Assembly: GCA_023420115.1 (NCBI GenBank)
Contig: JAEZWR010000067.1
Coordinates: 62,001-126,000, forward strand
Reading direction: 5' to 3'
Length of the DNA: 64,000 bases
Source: Bacillota bacterium
Lineage (GTDB): Bacteria > Bacillota > Clostridia > Saccharofermentanales > Fastidiosipilaceae
In this document: positions 18,673 through 27,577 of the stretch, in pieces
Numbering within the stretch: the stretch's first letter is position 1
Layout: each line of letters starts with the position of its first letter
Translations under genes and position numbers: made by a program
Notes under the pieces: model-generated
Told to the model about the DNA's origin: nothing
What the model saw: the letters and a program-made list of their open reading frames with translations, nothing else
Databases searched by the model: none

Positions 18673-19677
18673 ATGAGTTTTATTGACGAATTAAAATCTA
18701 AGGCTAAATCTGATATTAAGACAATCGTTTTGCCAGAGTCACATGAACCAAGAATGCTCGAAGCTACAGAAAGTATTCTGAAAGATAAGTTGGCTAAAAT
18801 TGTTCTAATCGGAAATGAAGAAGAGATCAAATCTAAAAGTAAATTCAATTTGGATGGTGCAATTTTTGTTGACCCAACGAATAGCGAAAAGACAGAAATT
18901 TACAGCAAGACCTTCTATGAGTTAAGAAAGAATAAGGGTATTGATGAAGCAAAGGCTCATGAATTCATGAAAGATCCACTTTACTTTGCTGTAATGATGG
19001 TAAAATCTGGAGATGCTGATGGAATGGTTGCAGGAGCAGTATCGTCATCTGCCAATGTTTTGAGACCAGCTTTACAAATATTAAAAACAGCTCCTGGAAC
19101 AAAATTAGTTTCGGCGTTTTTCCTCATGGACGTACCTAATTGCCAATTTGGTGACAATGGTACATTTATTTTTGCTGATTGCGCCTTGAATGAAAATCCT
19201 GATGCCGAGCAATTATCCGAAATTGCGCTTTCCTCCGCCGATAGTTACAAGAATCTCCTAGGCAAAGAAGCAAAAGTTGCAATGTTATCTTACTCAAGTT
19301 TCGGGTCTGCAAAGAGCGAAATGGTGGACAAAGTAAATACAGCCACAAAATTGGCAAAAGAAAAGAATCCCCAATTGGCAATTGATGGAGAAATGCAGTT
19401 AGATGCAGCGATAGTAAAATCAGTTGCCGAACTAAAGGCTCCTCAAAGTCAAGTTGCTGGACAGGCCAATGTGCTTGTTTTCCCCGATCTTAATGCTGGA
19501 AACATTGGTTATAAATTAGTTCAAAGATTAGCAAAAGCGGATGCTTTTGGTCCTATTCTCCAAGGAATTGCAGCTCCAGTAAATGATTTGTCTCGAGGTT
19601 GTAGTGCCGAAGACATTGTTGGTGTGGTTGCTATTACTGCTGTACAAGCTCAAGCAATGACTTCTAAAAATAATTAA
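18673..19677 (+). CDS. pta: Phosphate acetyltransferase
   Basis: Pta converts acetyl-CoA and phosphate to acetyl phosphate and CoA, the first half of the fermentative acetate pathway. The 334-residue length is that of the short, single-domain type. Family landmarks include TIVLPESHEPRMLEA near the start, DGMVAGAVSSSANVLRPALQ, the SSFGSAKS segment, IDGEMQLDAAIV, and NVLVFPDLNAGNIGYKLVQR near the C-terminus. GAGGAG lies about 7 bases before the ATG. It is followed 34 bp later by ackA; the pair is an operon with its own promoter candidate and a terminator after ackA. In this organism it is a likely main route of substrate-level ATP formation. Confidence 0.96.
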   Translation: MSFIDELKSKAKSDIKTIVLPESHEPRMLEATESILKDKLAKIVLIGNEEEIKSKSKFNLDGAIFVDPTNSEKTEIYSKTFYELRKNKGIDEAKAHEFMKDPLYFAVMMVKSGDADGMVAGAVSSSANVLRPALQILKTAPGTKLVSAFFLMDVPNCQFGDNGTFIFADCALNENPDAEQLSEIALSSADSYKNLLGKEAKVAMLSYSSFGSAKSEMVDKVNTATKLAKEKNPQLAIDGEMQLDAAIVKSVAELKAPQSQVAGQANVLVFPDLNAGNIGYKLVQRLAKADAFGPILQGIAAPVNDLSRGCSAEDIVGVVAITAVQAQAMTSKNN

Positions 19678-19711
19678 TATACAAATTTAATTTTGGTAGG
19701 GATAAATATTT

Positions 19712-20920
19712 ATGAATATTTTAATTATTAATTCGGGTAGTTCATCGATGAAATATCAGCTTATCGACTTCACAAGTAAAGAAGTTGTAGCAAAAGGTAT
19801 TGCTGAAAGAATAGGTATAGAAAATCCTCTCTTCACATATAAAAGGGCAGATGGTGAGGGATATAGTAAGAAAGAAATGCCAATAAACAATCACAAAGAT
19901 GCAGTAATTGCGATGATTAATGCTCTTACTGATAAAGAAGTTGGTGTTATCAAAGATTTATCAGATATTAAGGCTATAGGTCATAGAGTGTTACATGGAG
20001 CCGAATTTTTTACTGCACCTACAGTAATTACTTCTGAGGTTAAAGAAGTTATACGCAAATGCTTCGCATGGGGACCACTCCATAACCCTGCAAACCTAAT
20101 GGGAATTGAGGTATGTGAAGAACTTATGCAGGGAATACCCCAAGTAGCAGTATTCGATACAGCCTTCCATCAAACTATGCCTGCCAAGGCTTATAGGTAT
20201 GCCTTGCCTGAGCATTATTATAAAGATCTTGGTATTAGAAGATATGGTTTCCACGGAACAAGCCATGCCTTTGTTTCTAAAAAAACCGCTGAATTCCTTA
20301 AAGTTAACTACAGTAACGATTTTAAGTTGGTTACATGCCATCTAGGAAATGGTTCTTCATTTGCCGCTGTTGTTAATGGCAAGTGTGTAGACACAACAAT
20401 GGGACTTACTCCTTTGGCTGGTGTACCAATGGGAACTCGTTGTGGTGATATTGATCCTGCCATTGTTCCTTATATTCAAAAAATTGAGGGACTTAGTCCA
20501 GATGAAATTGATGGTATGATGAATAAGAAATCTGGAATGCTAGCATTATCTAAAAAATCAAGTGATTTCCGTGATTTACAAGATGGGGCAGAAGCTGGCG
20601 ATGAGAATTGTCAATTGGCGCTGGATGTTTTTATGTATCAGAGTGCAAAGATTATATCAAGTTATGCTGCTGCTATGAAAGGTATTGATGCAATAGCCTT
20701 TACTGGTGGAATTGGCGAGAATGATTTCGCTGTGCGCGAGGGAATTGTAAAATATTTAGAATTTCTCGGAATTGATTTTGATTACGAATTGAATAAAAAA
20801 ACACGCGGAACAGAAACTATTTTGAGTTTCGATAGTTCAAAAGTAAAAGTTTTAGTAATGCCTACAAATGAAGAATTAAGTATTTGTGAGCAAACAGTAG
20901 AAGTACTTAAGTTAAAATAA
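19712..20920 (+). CDS. ackA: Acetate kinase
   Basis: AckA transfers the phosphate of acetyl phosphate to ADP, giving acetate and ATP. It belongs to the ASKHA sugar kinase/Hsp70 fold. The N-terminal phosphate motif is ILIINSGSSSMKYQL. FDTAFHQTMP, RRYGFHGTSHAFV, TCHLGNGSSFAAV and TPLAGVPMGTRCGDIDPA hold the acetyl phosphate and nucleotide residues. FTGGIGENDFAVREGI is the C-terminal adenosine motif. The length of 402 is typical. TAGGG lies upstream of the ATG. It is the second gene of the pta-ackA operon. Confidence 0.97.
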   Translation: MNILIINSGSSSMKYQLIDFTSKEVVAKGIAERIGIENPLFTYKRADGEGYSKKEMPINNHKDAVIAMINALTDKEVGVIKDLSDIKAIGHRVLHGAEFFTAPTVITSEVKEVIRKCFAWGPLHNPANLMGIEVCEELMQGIPQVAVFDTAFHQTMPAKAYRYALPEHYYKDLGIRRYGFHGTSHAFVSKKTAEFLKVNYSNDFKLVTCHLGNGSSFAAVVNGKCVDTTMGLTPLAGVPMGTRCGDIDPAIVPYIQKIEGLSPDEIDGMMNKKSGMLALSKKSSDFRDLQDGAEAGDENCQLALDVFMYQSAKIISSYAAAMKGIDAIAFTGGIGENDFAVREGIVKYLEFLGIDFDYELNKKTRGTETILSFDSSKVKVLVMPTNEELSICEQTVEVLKLK

Positions 20921-20936
20921 TCATATCAATAATAAT

Positions 20937-20975
20937 AAAAATAGAGGAAGCAATTAGACTTCCTCTATTTTTATT
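20937..20975. terminator. Bidirectional terminator between ackA and plsC
   Basis: A 14-bp perfect stem (20937-20950 with 20959-20972) with A- and T-tracts on both flanks, between convergent genes. Confidence 0.93.
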
Positions 20976-20989
20976 TGCAAAAAAAATGC

Positions 20990-21694
20990 TTAGTTTCGTG
21001 AAGACTCCGTTATACGATTCATATCACAATTGTGAAGTTCATTTTCTAATTTTTCAGTCATTTCTCTTGAATTGTGATAATCCTTGGGATCGAGACCATC
21101 CATAATTCTAATTATTAGTTCTCTTCTTCTGAAAAATGATTTAAATACTTTAGGAAATTTCTGATGTCTTCCAAATATTTCATATGCTCCATCTAAATAA
21201 ACTGGAACTAGAGGAACTTGTGCACGTCTGCTGAGAAGAGCTGCTCCTCCATGTATCGGTCTAGCTAAATATCCATCATGAGATCTAGTCCCTTCCGGAT
21301 GGATTAACAAAATATTATCGCTAATTAAAGCGCGCTTGGCAGATAAAATACCGCTTATCGGCGAACCTTTTCTATCTAGTGGAATTGCAGAACCAACTCT
21401 CATCATAATACGACCAAGGATTCCATAATCAGTCCATAAATCACTTCCTGCAATTGTATGAAATTTTTTAATTTTACTTATAGGTAAGGAAGCCATAATC
21501 CAAAGACCATCAAAATATGATAAATGATTTGCAGCGATAATATATGAGCCACAATTTGGCAATTTATCAAGCCCACTTACTTTAAATTTAATAAATATCT
21601 TACTAACTAATATTGCAAATAAAAGTATCAGCCAAGAAATTGGTCCCCTTTTAACTATTGCAGAATTAGAGTTGTTGTCATTATTATTTGTCAT
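20990..21694 (-). CDS. plsC: 1-acyl-sn-glycerol-3-phosphate acyltransferase
   Basis: PlsC acylates lysophosphatidic acid to phosphatidic acid, the precursor of membrane phospholipids. The HX4D catalytic motif is NHLSYFDG (H57, D62). The glycerol phosphate site appears as IPLDRKG and HPEGTRSHDG, and PLVPVYLDGAYE matches the last conserved block. A hydrophobic segment at about residues 18-38 should tie it to the membrane. The length of 234 residues fits. It is transcribed alone, convergent with ackA. Other members of the acyltransferase superfamily with different acceptors cannot be excluded, but PlsC is the normal meaning of this motif set. Confidence 0.88.
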   Translation of the reverse strand: MTNNNDNNSNSAIVKRGPISWLILLFAILVSKIFIKFKVSGLDKLPNCGSYIIAANHLSYFDGLWIMASLPISKIKKFHTIAGSDLWTDYGILGRIMMRVGSAIPLDRKGSPISGILSAKRALISDNILLIHPEGTRSHDGYLARPIHGGAALLSRRAQVPLVPVYLDGAYEIFGRHQKFPKVFKSFFRRRELIIRIMDGLDPKDYHNSREMTEKLENELHNCDMNRITESSRN

Positions 21695-22022
21695 ATTACC
21701 TCATAAATAGAATAAACTTCTTAAGTTGTAATAGTTAATTTGTGAATATAATAGCATAATAAAGTCTATATATTTATATAGTTAATTAAGATATTTATTA
21801 ACTGCTAATTAATAAATATATGTGCAATGAAGTTTAAAAGTTTAGATGCTTATACATTTATCACTTGAAAAATAAAATAAAAAAGTTTAATATGTATCAG
21901 CGAACAGGTTAAAAGTTATTTGCGATATACAAATTGGAAATAAATCATTACTAATATTATTGATTTTTTTATTAATTAATATTGACAAATATTAAGAAGT
22001 TCAATAATATATACTCCCGCTG
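21695..22022. other. A+T-rich spacer upstream of the tRNA cluster
   Basis: No ORF or RNA gene is supportable in these 328 bp apart from the tRNA promoter at its right end. Confidence 0.6.
21982..22010 (+). promoter_or_regulatory. Strong promoter of the tRNA-Val/Pro/Gln cluster
   Basis: A perfect TTGACA at 21982-21987, a 17-base spacer and TAATAT at 22005-22010; the first tRNA starts 13 bases after the -10 element. Confidence 0.85.
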
Positions 22023-22096
22023 GGGTGGTTAGCTCAGCTGGTTAGAGTGCCTGCTTCACACGCAGGAGGTCGTTGGTTCGATTCCAATACTACCCA
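22023..22096 (+). tRNA. tRNA-Val, anticodon CAC
   Basis: Acceptor GGGTGGT pairs with ACTACCC; the anticodon stem CCTGC/GCAGG encloses TTCACAC; the T-arm contains GGTTCGATTCC. CAC reads GUG. CCA is not encoded. Confidence 0.93.
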
Positions 22097-22100
22097 TTAT

Positions 22101-22174
22101 CGGGGTGTAGCTCAGGTGGCTAGAGTGCGTGCTTGGGGTGCACGAGGTCGCAAGTTCAAGTCTTGTCACTCCGA
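22101..22174 (+). tRNA. tRNA-Pro, anticodon GGG
   Basis: Acceptor CGGGGTG pairs with CACTCCG; the anticodon stem CGTGC/GCACG encloses TTGGGGT. GGG reads CCC and CCU. It lies four bases after tRNA-Val in the same transcript. Confidence 0.92.
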
Positions 22175-22181
22175 TCTATTT

Positions 22182-22252
22182 TGCCGATTGGTGTAACGGT
22201 AACACAGCTGCCTCTGGAGCAGTTTTTGAGGGTTCGAATCCTTCATCGGCAG
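22182..22252 (+). tRNA. tRNA-Gln, anticodon CTG
   Basis: Acceptor TGCCGAT pairs with ATCGGCA; the anticodon stem GCTGC/GCAGT encloses CTCTGGA; the T-arm contains GGTTCGAATCC. CTG reads CAG only. It is the last of the three-tRNA transcript. Confidence 0.92.
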
Positions 22253-22256
22253 TGCG

Positions 22257-22288
22257 AAGAGAGAAGTTATATCTTCTCTCTTTTTTTT
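22257..22288 (+). terminator. Terminator of the tRNA cluster
   Basis: A 10-bp stem (22257-22266 with 22273-22282), a six-base loop and a following T-tract. Confidence 0.92.
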
Positions 22289-22443
22289 ATTCAAATTTCA
22301 TATATGTTTTATACAACTTTAATTTATCTAGTTTTTTGAGAAAAAATTATAAATATTAATTATTTTTCGCTAAATACTTGTAAAAATTATTAAATATTTA
22401 TAGAATATAGTTAAGAATTTATTATAAGAAAGAGGAATTTCTT

Positions 22444-23790
22444 ATGGGGAAAAAAGTTGTAATTATTGGAGCCAACCATGCTGGAACTGCCTGTGCTAAT
22501 CAGTTATTGTCATCAGGTCAAGATATAGATTTGCACATCTTTGATAAAAATAGCAATATCAGCTTCTTAGGCTGTGGTATGGCACTTTGGATTGGTGAAC
22601 AAATTACCACGAGCGACGGTCTATTCTACAATTGCCCTGAAAATTTTGAGAAAAATGGGGCAAAAGTAAAAATGGAGACAGAAATTACCTCTATTGATTT
22701 CGATACCAAAACTATTACTTATCAAGATCTTAAGACAGGTGAAAAGTCATCAGATACGTATGACGATTTAGTTTTAGCAACTGGTTCTAGACCTATAATG
22801 CCAAGTATAAAAGGTATTGACCTTGAAAATGTACAAGTTGCCAAACGTTTCCAAGATGCACAATTAGCTGTTGATAAGATGGAAGATCCATCCATTAAAC
22901 ATGTAACTGTTGTCGGTGCTGGATATATTGGCGTTGAGTTAGCCGAAGCATTTAAGAGAAAAGGTCGTGATGTCACTCTCATAGACGCCCAAGAACATAT
23001 TTTAGCTTCTCATTTTGATGCTGATATGTGCGAGCAGATGGAGAAAAAACTATTAGATAATGGTATAGAGCTTGTCCTAGGTCAAACTGTTGACGAAATT
23101 AAAGGAAACTCTAAAGTTGAAGCAATTGTCTGTGGTGGCAAAGAAATTAAGACTGATCTTGTTATGATGTGTATTGGTTTTAGACCAAATAGTGAAATAG
23201 CTGACGGCAAATTGGAGTTAGGCACAGCATCAGCTATAAAGGTTGATAAGCATCAGAGAACATCTAAATCATCCGTTTATGCAATTGGTGATTGTTCAAC
23301 TATATATGATAATTCTTTACAAGATTATTCCTATATCGCTCTTGCAACAAATGCTGTTCGCTCCGGTATAGTAGCTGCTCTTAACATACTTGGCACAGAA
23401 GTTGAGTCATTGGGTGTTCAAGGAAGTTCAGCACTATGTATTTACGGCTTAAAAATGGTTTCTACCGGTCTTTCTGTGGCCGCAGCCCAGAGACATGGAA
23501 TAGAAGTATGCACAACTGAATTTAATGATTTACAGAAGCCTGCATTTATGAACGAAGCTGGTGTTAATCCTGAAGTAAAGATTAGAATTGTATATAGAAA
23601 AGAAGATCATGTAGTAGTTGGTGCACAATTGGTATCTGAATATGATATGAGTGCTGTAATTCATATGTTCTCACTTGCAATTCAAGAGCAAGTAACAATC
23701 GAAAAAATCGCACTACTTGATATCTTCTTTATGCCACACTTCAACCAACCATATAATTACATAACAATGGCAGCAATTTCTGCTAAATAA
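22444..23790 (+). CDS. nox: NADH oxidase, water-forming type
   Basis: This FAD enzyme of the CoA-disulfide reductase/NADH oxidase family reduces oxygen to water with NADH, protecting anaerobes from air and restoring NAD+. The FAD-binding GANHAGTA at the N-terminus, with the histidine typical of Nox, and the redox cysteine in NISFLGCGMALWIGEQ (C44, the sulfenic-acid site) are both present. VTVVGAGYIGVELAEAF is the NADH-binding Rossmann motif, VYAIGDC is the second FAD contact, and the dimerisation domain ends with HFNQPYN. The length of 448 is standard. AGAGGAA lies about 8 bases upstream of the ATG. Peroxide-forming or CoA-disulfide activity would share the fold, but the N-terminal motifs favour the water-forming type. 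Confidence 0.9.
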   Translation: MGKKVVIIGANHAGTACANQLLSSGQDIDLHIFDKNSNISFLGCGMALWIGEQITTSDGLFYNCPENFEKNGAKVKMETEITSIDFDTKTITYQDLKTGEKSSDTYDDLVLATGSRPIMPSIKGIDLENVQVAKRFQDAQLAVDKMEDPSIKHVTVVGAGYIGVELAEAFKRKGRDVTLIDAQEHILASHFDADMCEQMEKKLLDNGIELVLGQTVDEIKGNSKVEAIVCGGKEIKTDLVMMCIGFRPNSEIADGKLELGTASAIKVDKHQRTSKSSVYAIGDCSTIYDNSLQDYSYIALATNAVRSGIVAALNILGTEVESLGVQGSSALCIYGLKMVSTGLSVAAAQRHGIEVCTTEFNDLQKPAFMNEAGVNPEVKIRIVYRKEDHVVVGAQLVSEYDMSAVIHMFSLAIQEQVTIEKIALLDIFFMPHFNQPYNYITMAAISAK

Positions 23791-23821
23791 ATGAGTTATT
23801 AATTATTTATTTGGATATAGT

Positions 23822-23860
23822 AAAAAACAAGGTGTTATTTTTTCTGCACCTTGTTTTTTT
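23822..23860. terminator. Bidirectional terminator between nox and the SDR gene
   Basis: A 13-bp stem (23822-23834 with 23847-23859) bordered by A- and T-runs, between convergent genes. Confidence 0.88.
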
Positions 23861-23883
23861 ATGTTTATCGTCAAAATATTTTA

Positions 23884-24687
23884 TTAATTATATATTTTTC
23901 TGACTATGTAATCAGTAAAATGTATAGGGAGAAATTTTTGAATATAGTAAACTAATTTATATTTAAATCCAGGAATGTATATTGGTTTGATAAAATGTTT
24001 ATTTTCTATTTTACTAATATGTTCAGCCAACCATTCGGCAGACTTTCCCTCGCATTCATCTCTTTCCATTCTCATTATTGATTTAGAGCAATTTTTATAA
24101 ATTTCATCATCTGAAGAGTATAATTTACTTCTATTTTGGGTGAACTCAGTAGCAATATCTCCTGGATGGATAGATGTTACTTTTATATTTTGTCCATATA
24201 GCTCAATATTTAAACTTCTTGACAAAGAAGTTATTGCAGATTTTGACGCAGCATAATGAGCTTGAAAGGGAAGAGGGATATAACTTGCAAGACTTGATAC
24301 AAATATTATCAAAGCTGATTCATTTCGCTGACTGAATTTCAATCTAATTTTTTCAAGAAGGACTTGAAGAATTGTCAATGAACCAAAATAATTTATTTTG
24401 AATTGTTCTAAGCTTTGTTTAAAATCACATTTTTCAATAGGGCCAGACACTCCGAAGCCGGCATTTAGAATTAGTATATCTGGAGCTTCGTGTGATTCAA
24501 AAAATTTGGCAAGTTTACTTAGGCAATCATCATGCTGACTCAAGTCTACTTGTATATGAATCATTCCGTCTGGAAAAATGGGGCGCCTAGAAATTCCATA
24601 TACAATATATCCTTTTCTCAAATAAAGTTCAGCTAAGGCGTAACCTATGCCAGATGAAGTTCCGCTTATCATTACAATTTTAGACAT
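23884..24687 (-). CDS. Short-chain dehydrogenase/reductase, substrate unknown
   Basis: This is a classical SDR, an NAD(P)-dependent oxidoreductase with one Rossmann domain. The cofactor motif is SGTSSGIGYALAELY at the N-terminus, LILNAGFG stands for the NNAG-like motif, the catalytic serine is in FVSSLASYIPLP, and the YAASK tetrad follows. HPGDIATEF continues the normal pattern. The C-terminus is basic and hydrophobic (YKLVYYIQKFLPIHF), as in the SDR subgroup related to DltE/YqjQ and sphinganine reductases that act on lipids, but the substrate cannot be read from sequence. It is transcribed alone, divergent from valS with only 95 bp between the starts. Confidence 0.85.
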   Translation of the reverse strand: MSKIVMISGTSSGIGYALAELYLRKGYIVYGISRRPIFPDGMIHIQVDLSQHDDCLSKLAKFFESHEAPDILILNAGFGVSGPIEKCDFKQSLEQFKINYFGSLTILQVLLEKIRLKFSQRNESALIIFVSSLASYIPLPFQAHYAASKSAITSLSRSLNIELYGQNIKVTSIHPGDIATEFTQNRSKLYSSDDEIYKNCSKSIMRMERDECEGKSAEWLAEHISKIENKHFIKPIYIPGFKYKLVYYIQKFLPIHFTDYIVRKIYN

Positions 24688-24782
24688 AATTCCCTCTCTA
24701 CATTTAATATTATTTTTATAATTATATATCTACATTTTTTTGTTGTATAATTAAGATTATTATTTTTTGAATAGGTGAGAAA

Positions 24783-27458
24783 ATGTGTATTGATAATAAA
24801 CCTTCTCTTGATAAAAATTTTGACCATCATGCCAATGAACGTAGAATCTATAAAAAATGGGAAGAGTCCAAATATTTTTGCGCCTCGGTTAATCCTAATA
24901 AGAAACCCTATACAATAATAATGCCTCCACCTAATGTCACTGGACAATTACATATGGGACATGCTCTTACATATACCATCCAGGATATTTTAATTAGGCA
25001 TAAGAGAATGCAAGGATTTGAAACTTTGTGGCAACCAGGCTACGATCATGCCGCTATCGCTACCGAAGCCAAAATTGTTGAGGCCTTAAAGGAAGAAGGT
25101 CTTAGCAAGGATATACTAGGCAGAGAGGGCTTCCTTGAACGAGCTTGGCAGTGGAAGGAAGAATATCAAAATAGAATTTCAAGTCAATTGAGACGTCTTG
25201 GTACAAGTTGTGATTTTACGCGAGAGCGCTTTACTATGGACGAAGGAAATTCTGATGCTGTTAATAAAGTTTTTATCGATTATTATAATAAAGGTTATAT
25301 CTATAAGGGGGAACGTTTAATCAATTGGTGCCCTCATTGCAAAACATCAATTTCCGATGCAGAAGTTAATTATGTTGAGCAAGATAGCTTCATGTGGGAA
25401 ATTGCTTATCCAATTAAAGGGAGTGATTCGCGTTTAGTTGTTGCTACTACAAGACCTGAAACTATGCTAGGCGACACAGCTCTTGCCGTGCATCCTGAGG
25501 ATGAAAGATATACGTCTTTAATTGGCAAAGAAGCTTTGTTACCACTTACAGAAAGATATATTCCTATTATTGCGGATGACTATGTAGAGAGAGATTTTGG
25601 AACAGGGGTTGTTAAAATAACTCCAGCGCATGATCCAAACGATTATGAGGTTGGCTTAAGACACTCTCTTCAACTGATTGATATATTTACTGATGATGGA
25701 AAAATTTGCAATACAGGTCTTAAATACGACGGAATAGACATATATGAGGCTCGCAAGCTAATTGCTAAAGATTTGGAAGAAAAAGGGTTCTTAGTCAGTG
25801 TTAAGCCATTTAAACACAATGTTGGAGTGTGCTATCGTTGCAATCATAATATAGAGCCTAAACTCTCAATGCAATGGTTTGTTGCTATGAAAGATTTGGC
25901 CGAAGCTGCTATAAAAGTGGTTAAAGATAAAAAAATTTGCTTCGTTCCCGATAGATTTACTAAAGTCTATTATAACTGGATGGAAAATATTAAGGATTGG
26001 TGTATATCTAGACAACTTTGGTGGGGGCATCGTATTCCAGCATATTATTGCAGTTCCTGTGGACATATTCATGTTATGAATGAGAAGCCCAATTGTTGTG
26101 AAAATTGTGGTTCTTCTGATCTCATCCAAGATGAGGATACGCTTGATACCTGGTTCAGTTCTGCACTTTGGCCTTTTACGACTTTAGGTTGGAATAAAGA
26201 TGATGATGAATTCAAGTATTTTTATCCTAGTGATGTTCTAGTTACAGGATATGACATCATATTCTTCTGGGTAGCAAGAATGATTTTTCAATCTATCGAA
26301 ATTACTGGTGATGTACCATTCAAAGATGTATTTTTACATGGTATAGTGCGCGATAGTCAGGGGCGCAAAATGAGTAAGTCACTCGGTAATGGTATCGATC
26401 CATTAGAAATTATTGAAACTTATGGAGCTGATGTACTTCGTTATGCTTTGATTTCGTCAACTGCACCTGGAAATGATCAGAGATATGATGAGAAGAAACT
26501 TCAAGCTGGAAGAGCACTAATCACTAAATTATGGAATGCTTTTAGATATATCTACAATTATGTAGATTTAAATGAGCCTATCAATTTTAATTCAATACCT
26601 GAGCTCAAGACTAGTGAAGATATTTGGATAGTTAGTAAATTGCATAGACTTATCTTTGAGATAGATAATAATTTTGAATCTTATGATATAGGTGTAGCCA
26701 TAGATAAACTTTGGTCATTCTTCAGAGATGATTTTTGTGATTGGTATATCGAAATGAGTAAGGCTCGTTTATTTAATAAAGAAGCCAAAGGAAGAGATGA
26801 TGCTATTTACATTCTGCAATACACTCTATATTCGTTCCTTAAATTGCTTCATCCCTTTATGCCATTCGTTACTGAGGCAATATGGGAAATCTTCTTTAAA
26901 TCTCGTTTAGGTTCAGAATCAATTATGATTGACTCATATCCCACTGCTAACATGGATTTAATTAATGAGGATATTGAAAATAAGATGGCGATTCTAACTT
27001 CTGCAATTAGATCTGTACGAAATGTCAGAGCTGAATATGGAATTGCTCCTAAACAAACAATAAATATCTATATATATTCAGATTCTGATGAATTTATAGA
27101 CTTATTTAAGGAATCGTCAGGCTATCTTGAAAGATTATGCAATATTCAAAGGCTTGATTTATTAAGAGCCACAGACTCTAAGCCTGCAAATGCTCTTAAT
27201 ATTTCAATGTCTAAGTTTGATATCATAATACCTATGTCAGATCTTTTGGATATTGAAAATGAAATCAAGAAGCTTGAAGAAGAGAATGAACGTTATCGCA
27301 AGCTTATTGAAGCTCAAAATAAGAAGTTAAGTAATGATGCTTTTGTTTCAAGAGCTCCTGAAAAAGTCGTTCAAGCAGAAAGAGATAAACTATGTGATTA
27401 TCAAAATATACTTGATGCAAATAGCAAAAGAATCAAAGAACTTGCTGAAACAAAATAA
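24783..27458 (+). CDS. valS: Valyl-tRNA synthetase
   Basis: ValS charges valine tRNAs and edits threonine. It is a class I enzyme with the HIGH motif as HMGH (residues 57-60) after MPPPNVTGQL, and KMSKS at residues 529-533. The editing domain contains VVATTRPETMLGDTALAVHP. The anticodon-binding domain starts around residue 620, and the C-terminus (about 830-891) is the coiled coil typical of ValS (ENEIKKLEEENERYRKLIE). AGGTGA lies six bases upstream of the ATG. The 95-bp upstream gap is too short for a T-box leader, which many Bacillota valS genes have. A tRNA-Val gene lies 2.7 kb upstream. Confidence 0.97.
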   Translation: MCIDNKPSLDKNFDHHANERRIYKKWEESKYFCASVNPNKKPYTIIMPPPNVTGQLHMGHALTYTIQDILIRHKRMQGFETLWQPGYDHAAIATEAKIVEALKEEGLSKDILGREGFLERAWQWKEEYQNRISSQLRRLGTSCDFTRERFTMDEGNSDAVNKVFIDYYNKGYIYKGERLINWCPHCKTSISDAEVNYVEQDSFMWEIAYPIKGSDSRLVVATTRPETMLGDTALAVHPEDERYTSLIGKEALLPLTERYIPIIADDYVERDFGTGVVKITPAHDPNDYEVGLRHSLQLIDIFTDDGKICNTGLKYDGIDIYEARKLIAKDLEEKGFLVSVKPFKHNVGVCYRCNHNIEPKLSMQWFVAMKDLAEAAIKVVKDKKICFVPDRFTKVYYNWMENIKDWCISRQLWWGHRIPAYYCSSCGHIHVMNEKPNCCENCGSSDLIQDEDTLDTWFSSALWPFTTLGWNKDDDEFKYFYPSDVLVTGYDIIFFWVARMIFQSIEITGDVPFKDVFLHGIVRDSQGRKMSKSLGNGIDPLEIIETYGADVLRYALISSTAPGNDQRYDEKKLQAGRALITKLWNAFRYIYNYVDLNEPINFNSIPELKTSEDIWIVSKLHRLIFEIDNNFESYDIGVAIDKLWSFFRDDFCDWYIEMSKARLFNKEAKGRDDAIYILQYTLYSFLKLLHPFMPFVTEAIWEIFFKSRLGSESIMIDSYPTANMDLINEDIENKMAILTSAIRSVRNVRAEYGIAPKQTINIYIYSDSDEFIDLFKESSGYLERLCNIQRLDLLRATDSKPANALNISMSKFDIIIPMSDLLDIENEIKKLEEENERYRKLIEAQNKKLSNDAFVSRAPEKVVQAERDKLCDYQNILDANSKRIKELAETK

Positions 27459-27485
27459 ATATAATATTGAAATTTATCAATAAAG

Positions 27486-27546
27486 TAAAAAAAAGAAGCA
27501 AAGTACTTTTTTGGGGACATCTCATATTTCTTTGCTTCTTTTTTTA
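27486..27546. terminator. Hairpin/terminator between valS and metallophosphoesterase gene
   Basis: Arms 27491-27503 and 27530-27542 pair over 13 bp with A- and T-tracts on the flanks, serving two convergent genes. The 26-base loop contains TTTTGGGGACATCTCAT, related to the loop of the hairpin at 9494-9571. Confidence 0.82.
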
Positions 27547-27577
27547 TATAAAAATTTAAAATCAATATTATTTTTTA

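Noticed and set aside
22129..22359. Two overlapping frames of 68-76 codons over the tRNA-Pro/Gln region
   Set aside because: They translate tRNA genes and their terminator; no ribosome site and no protein-like pattern.
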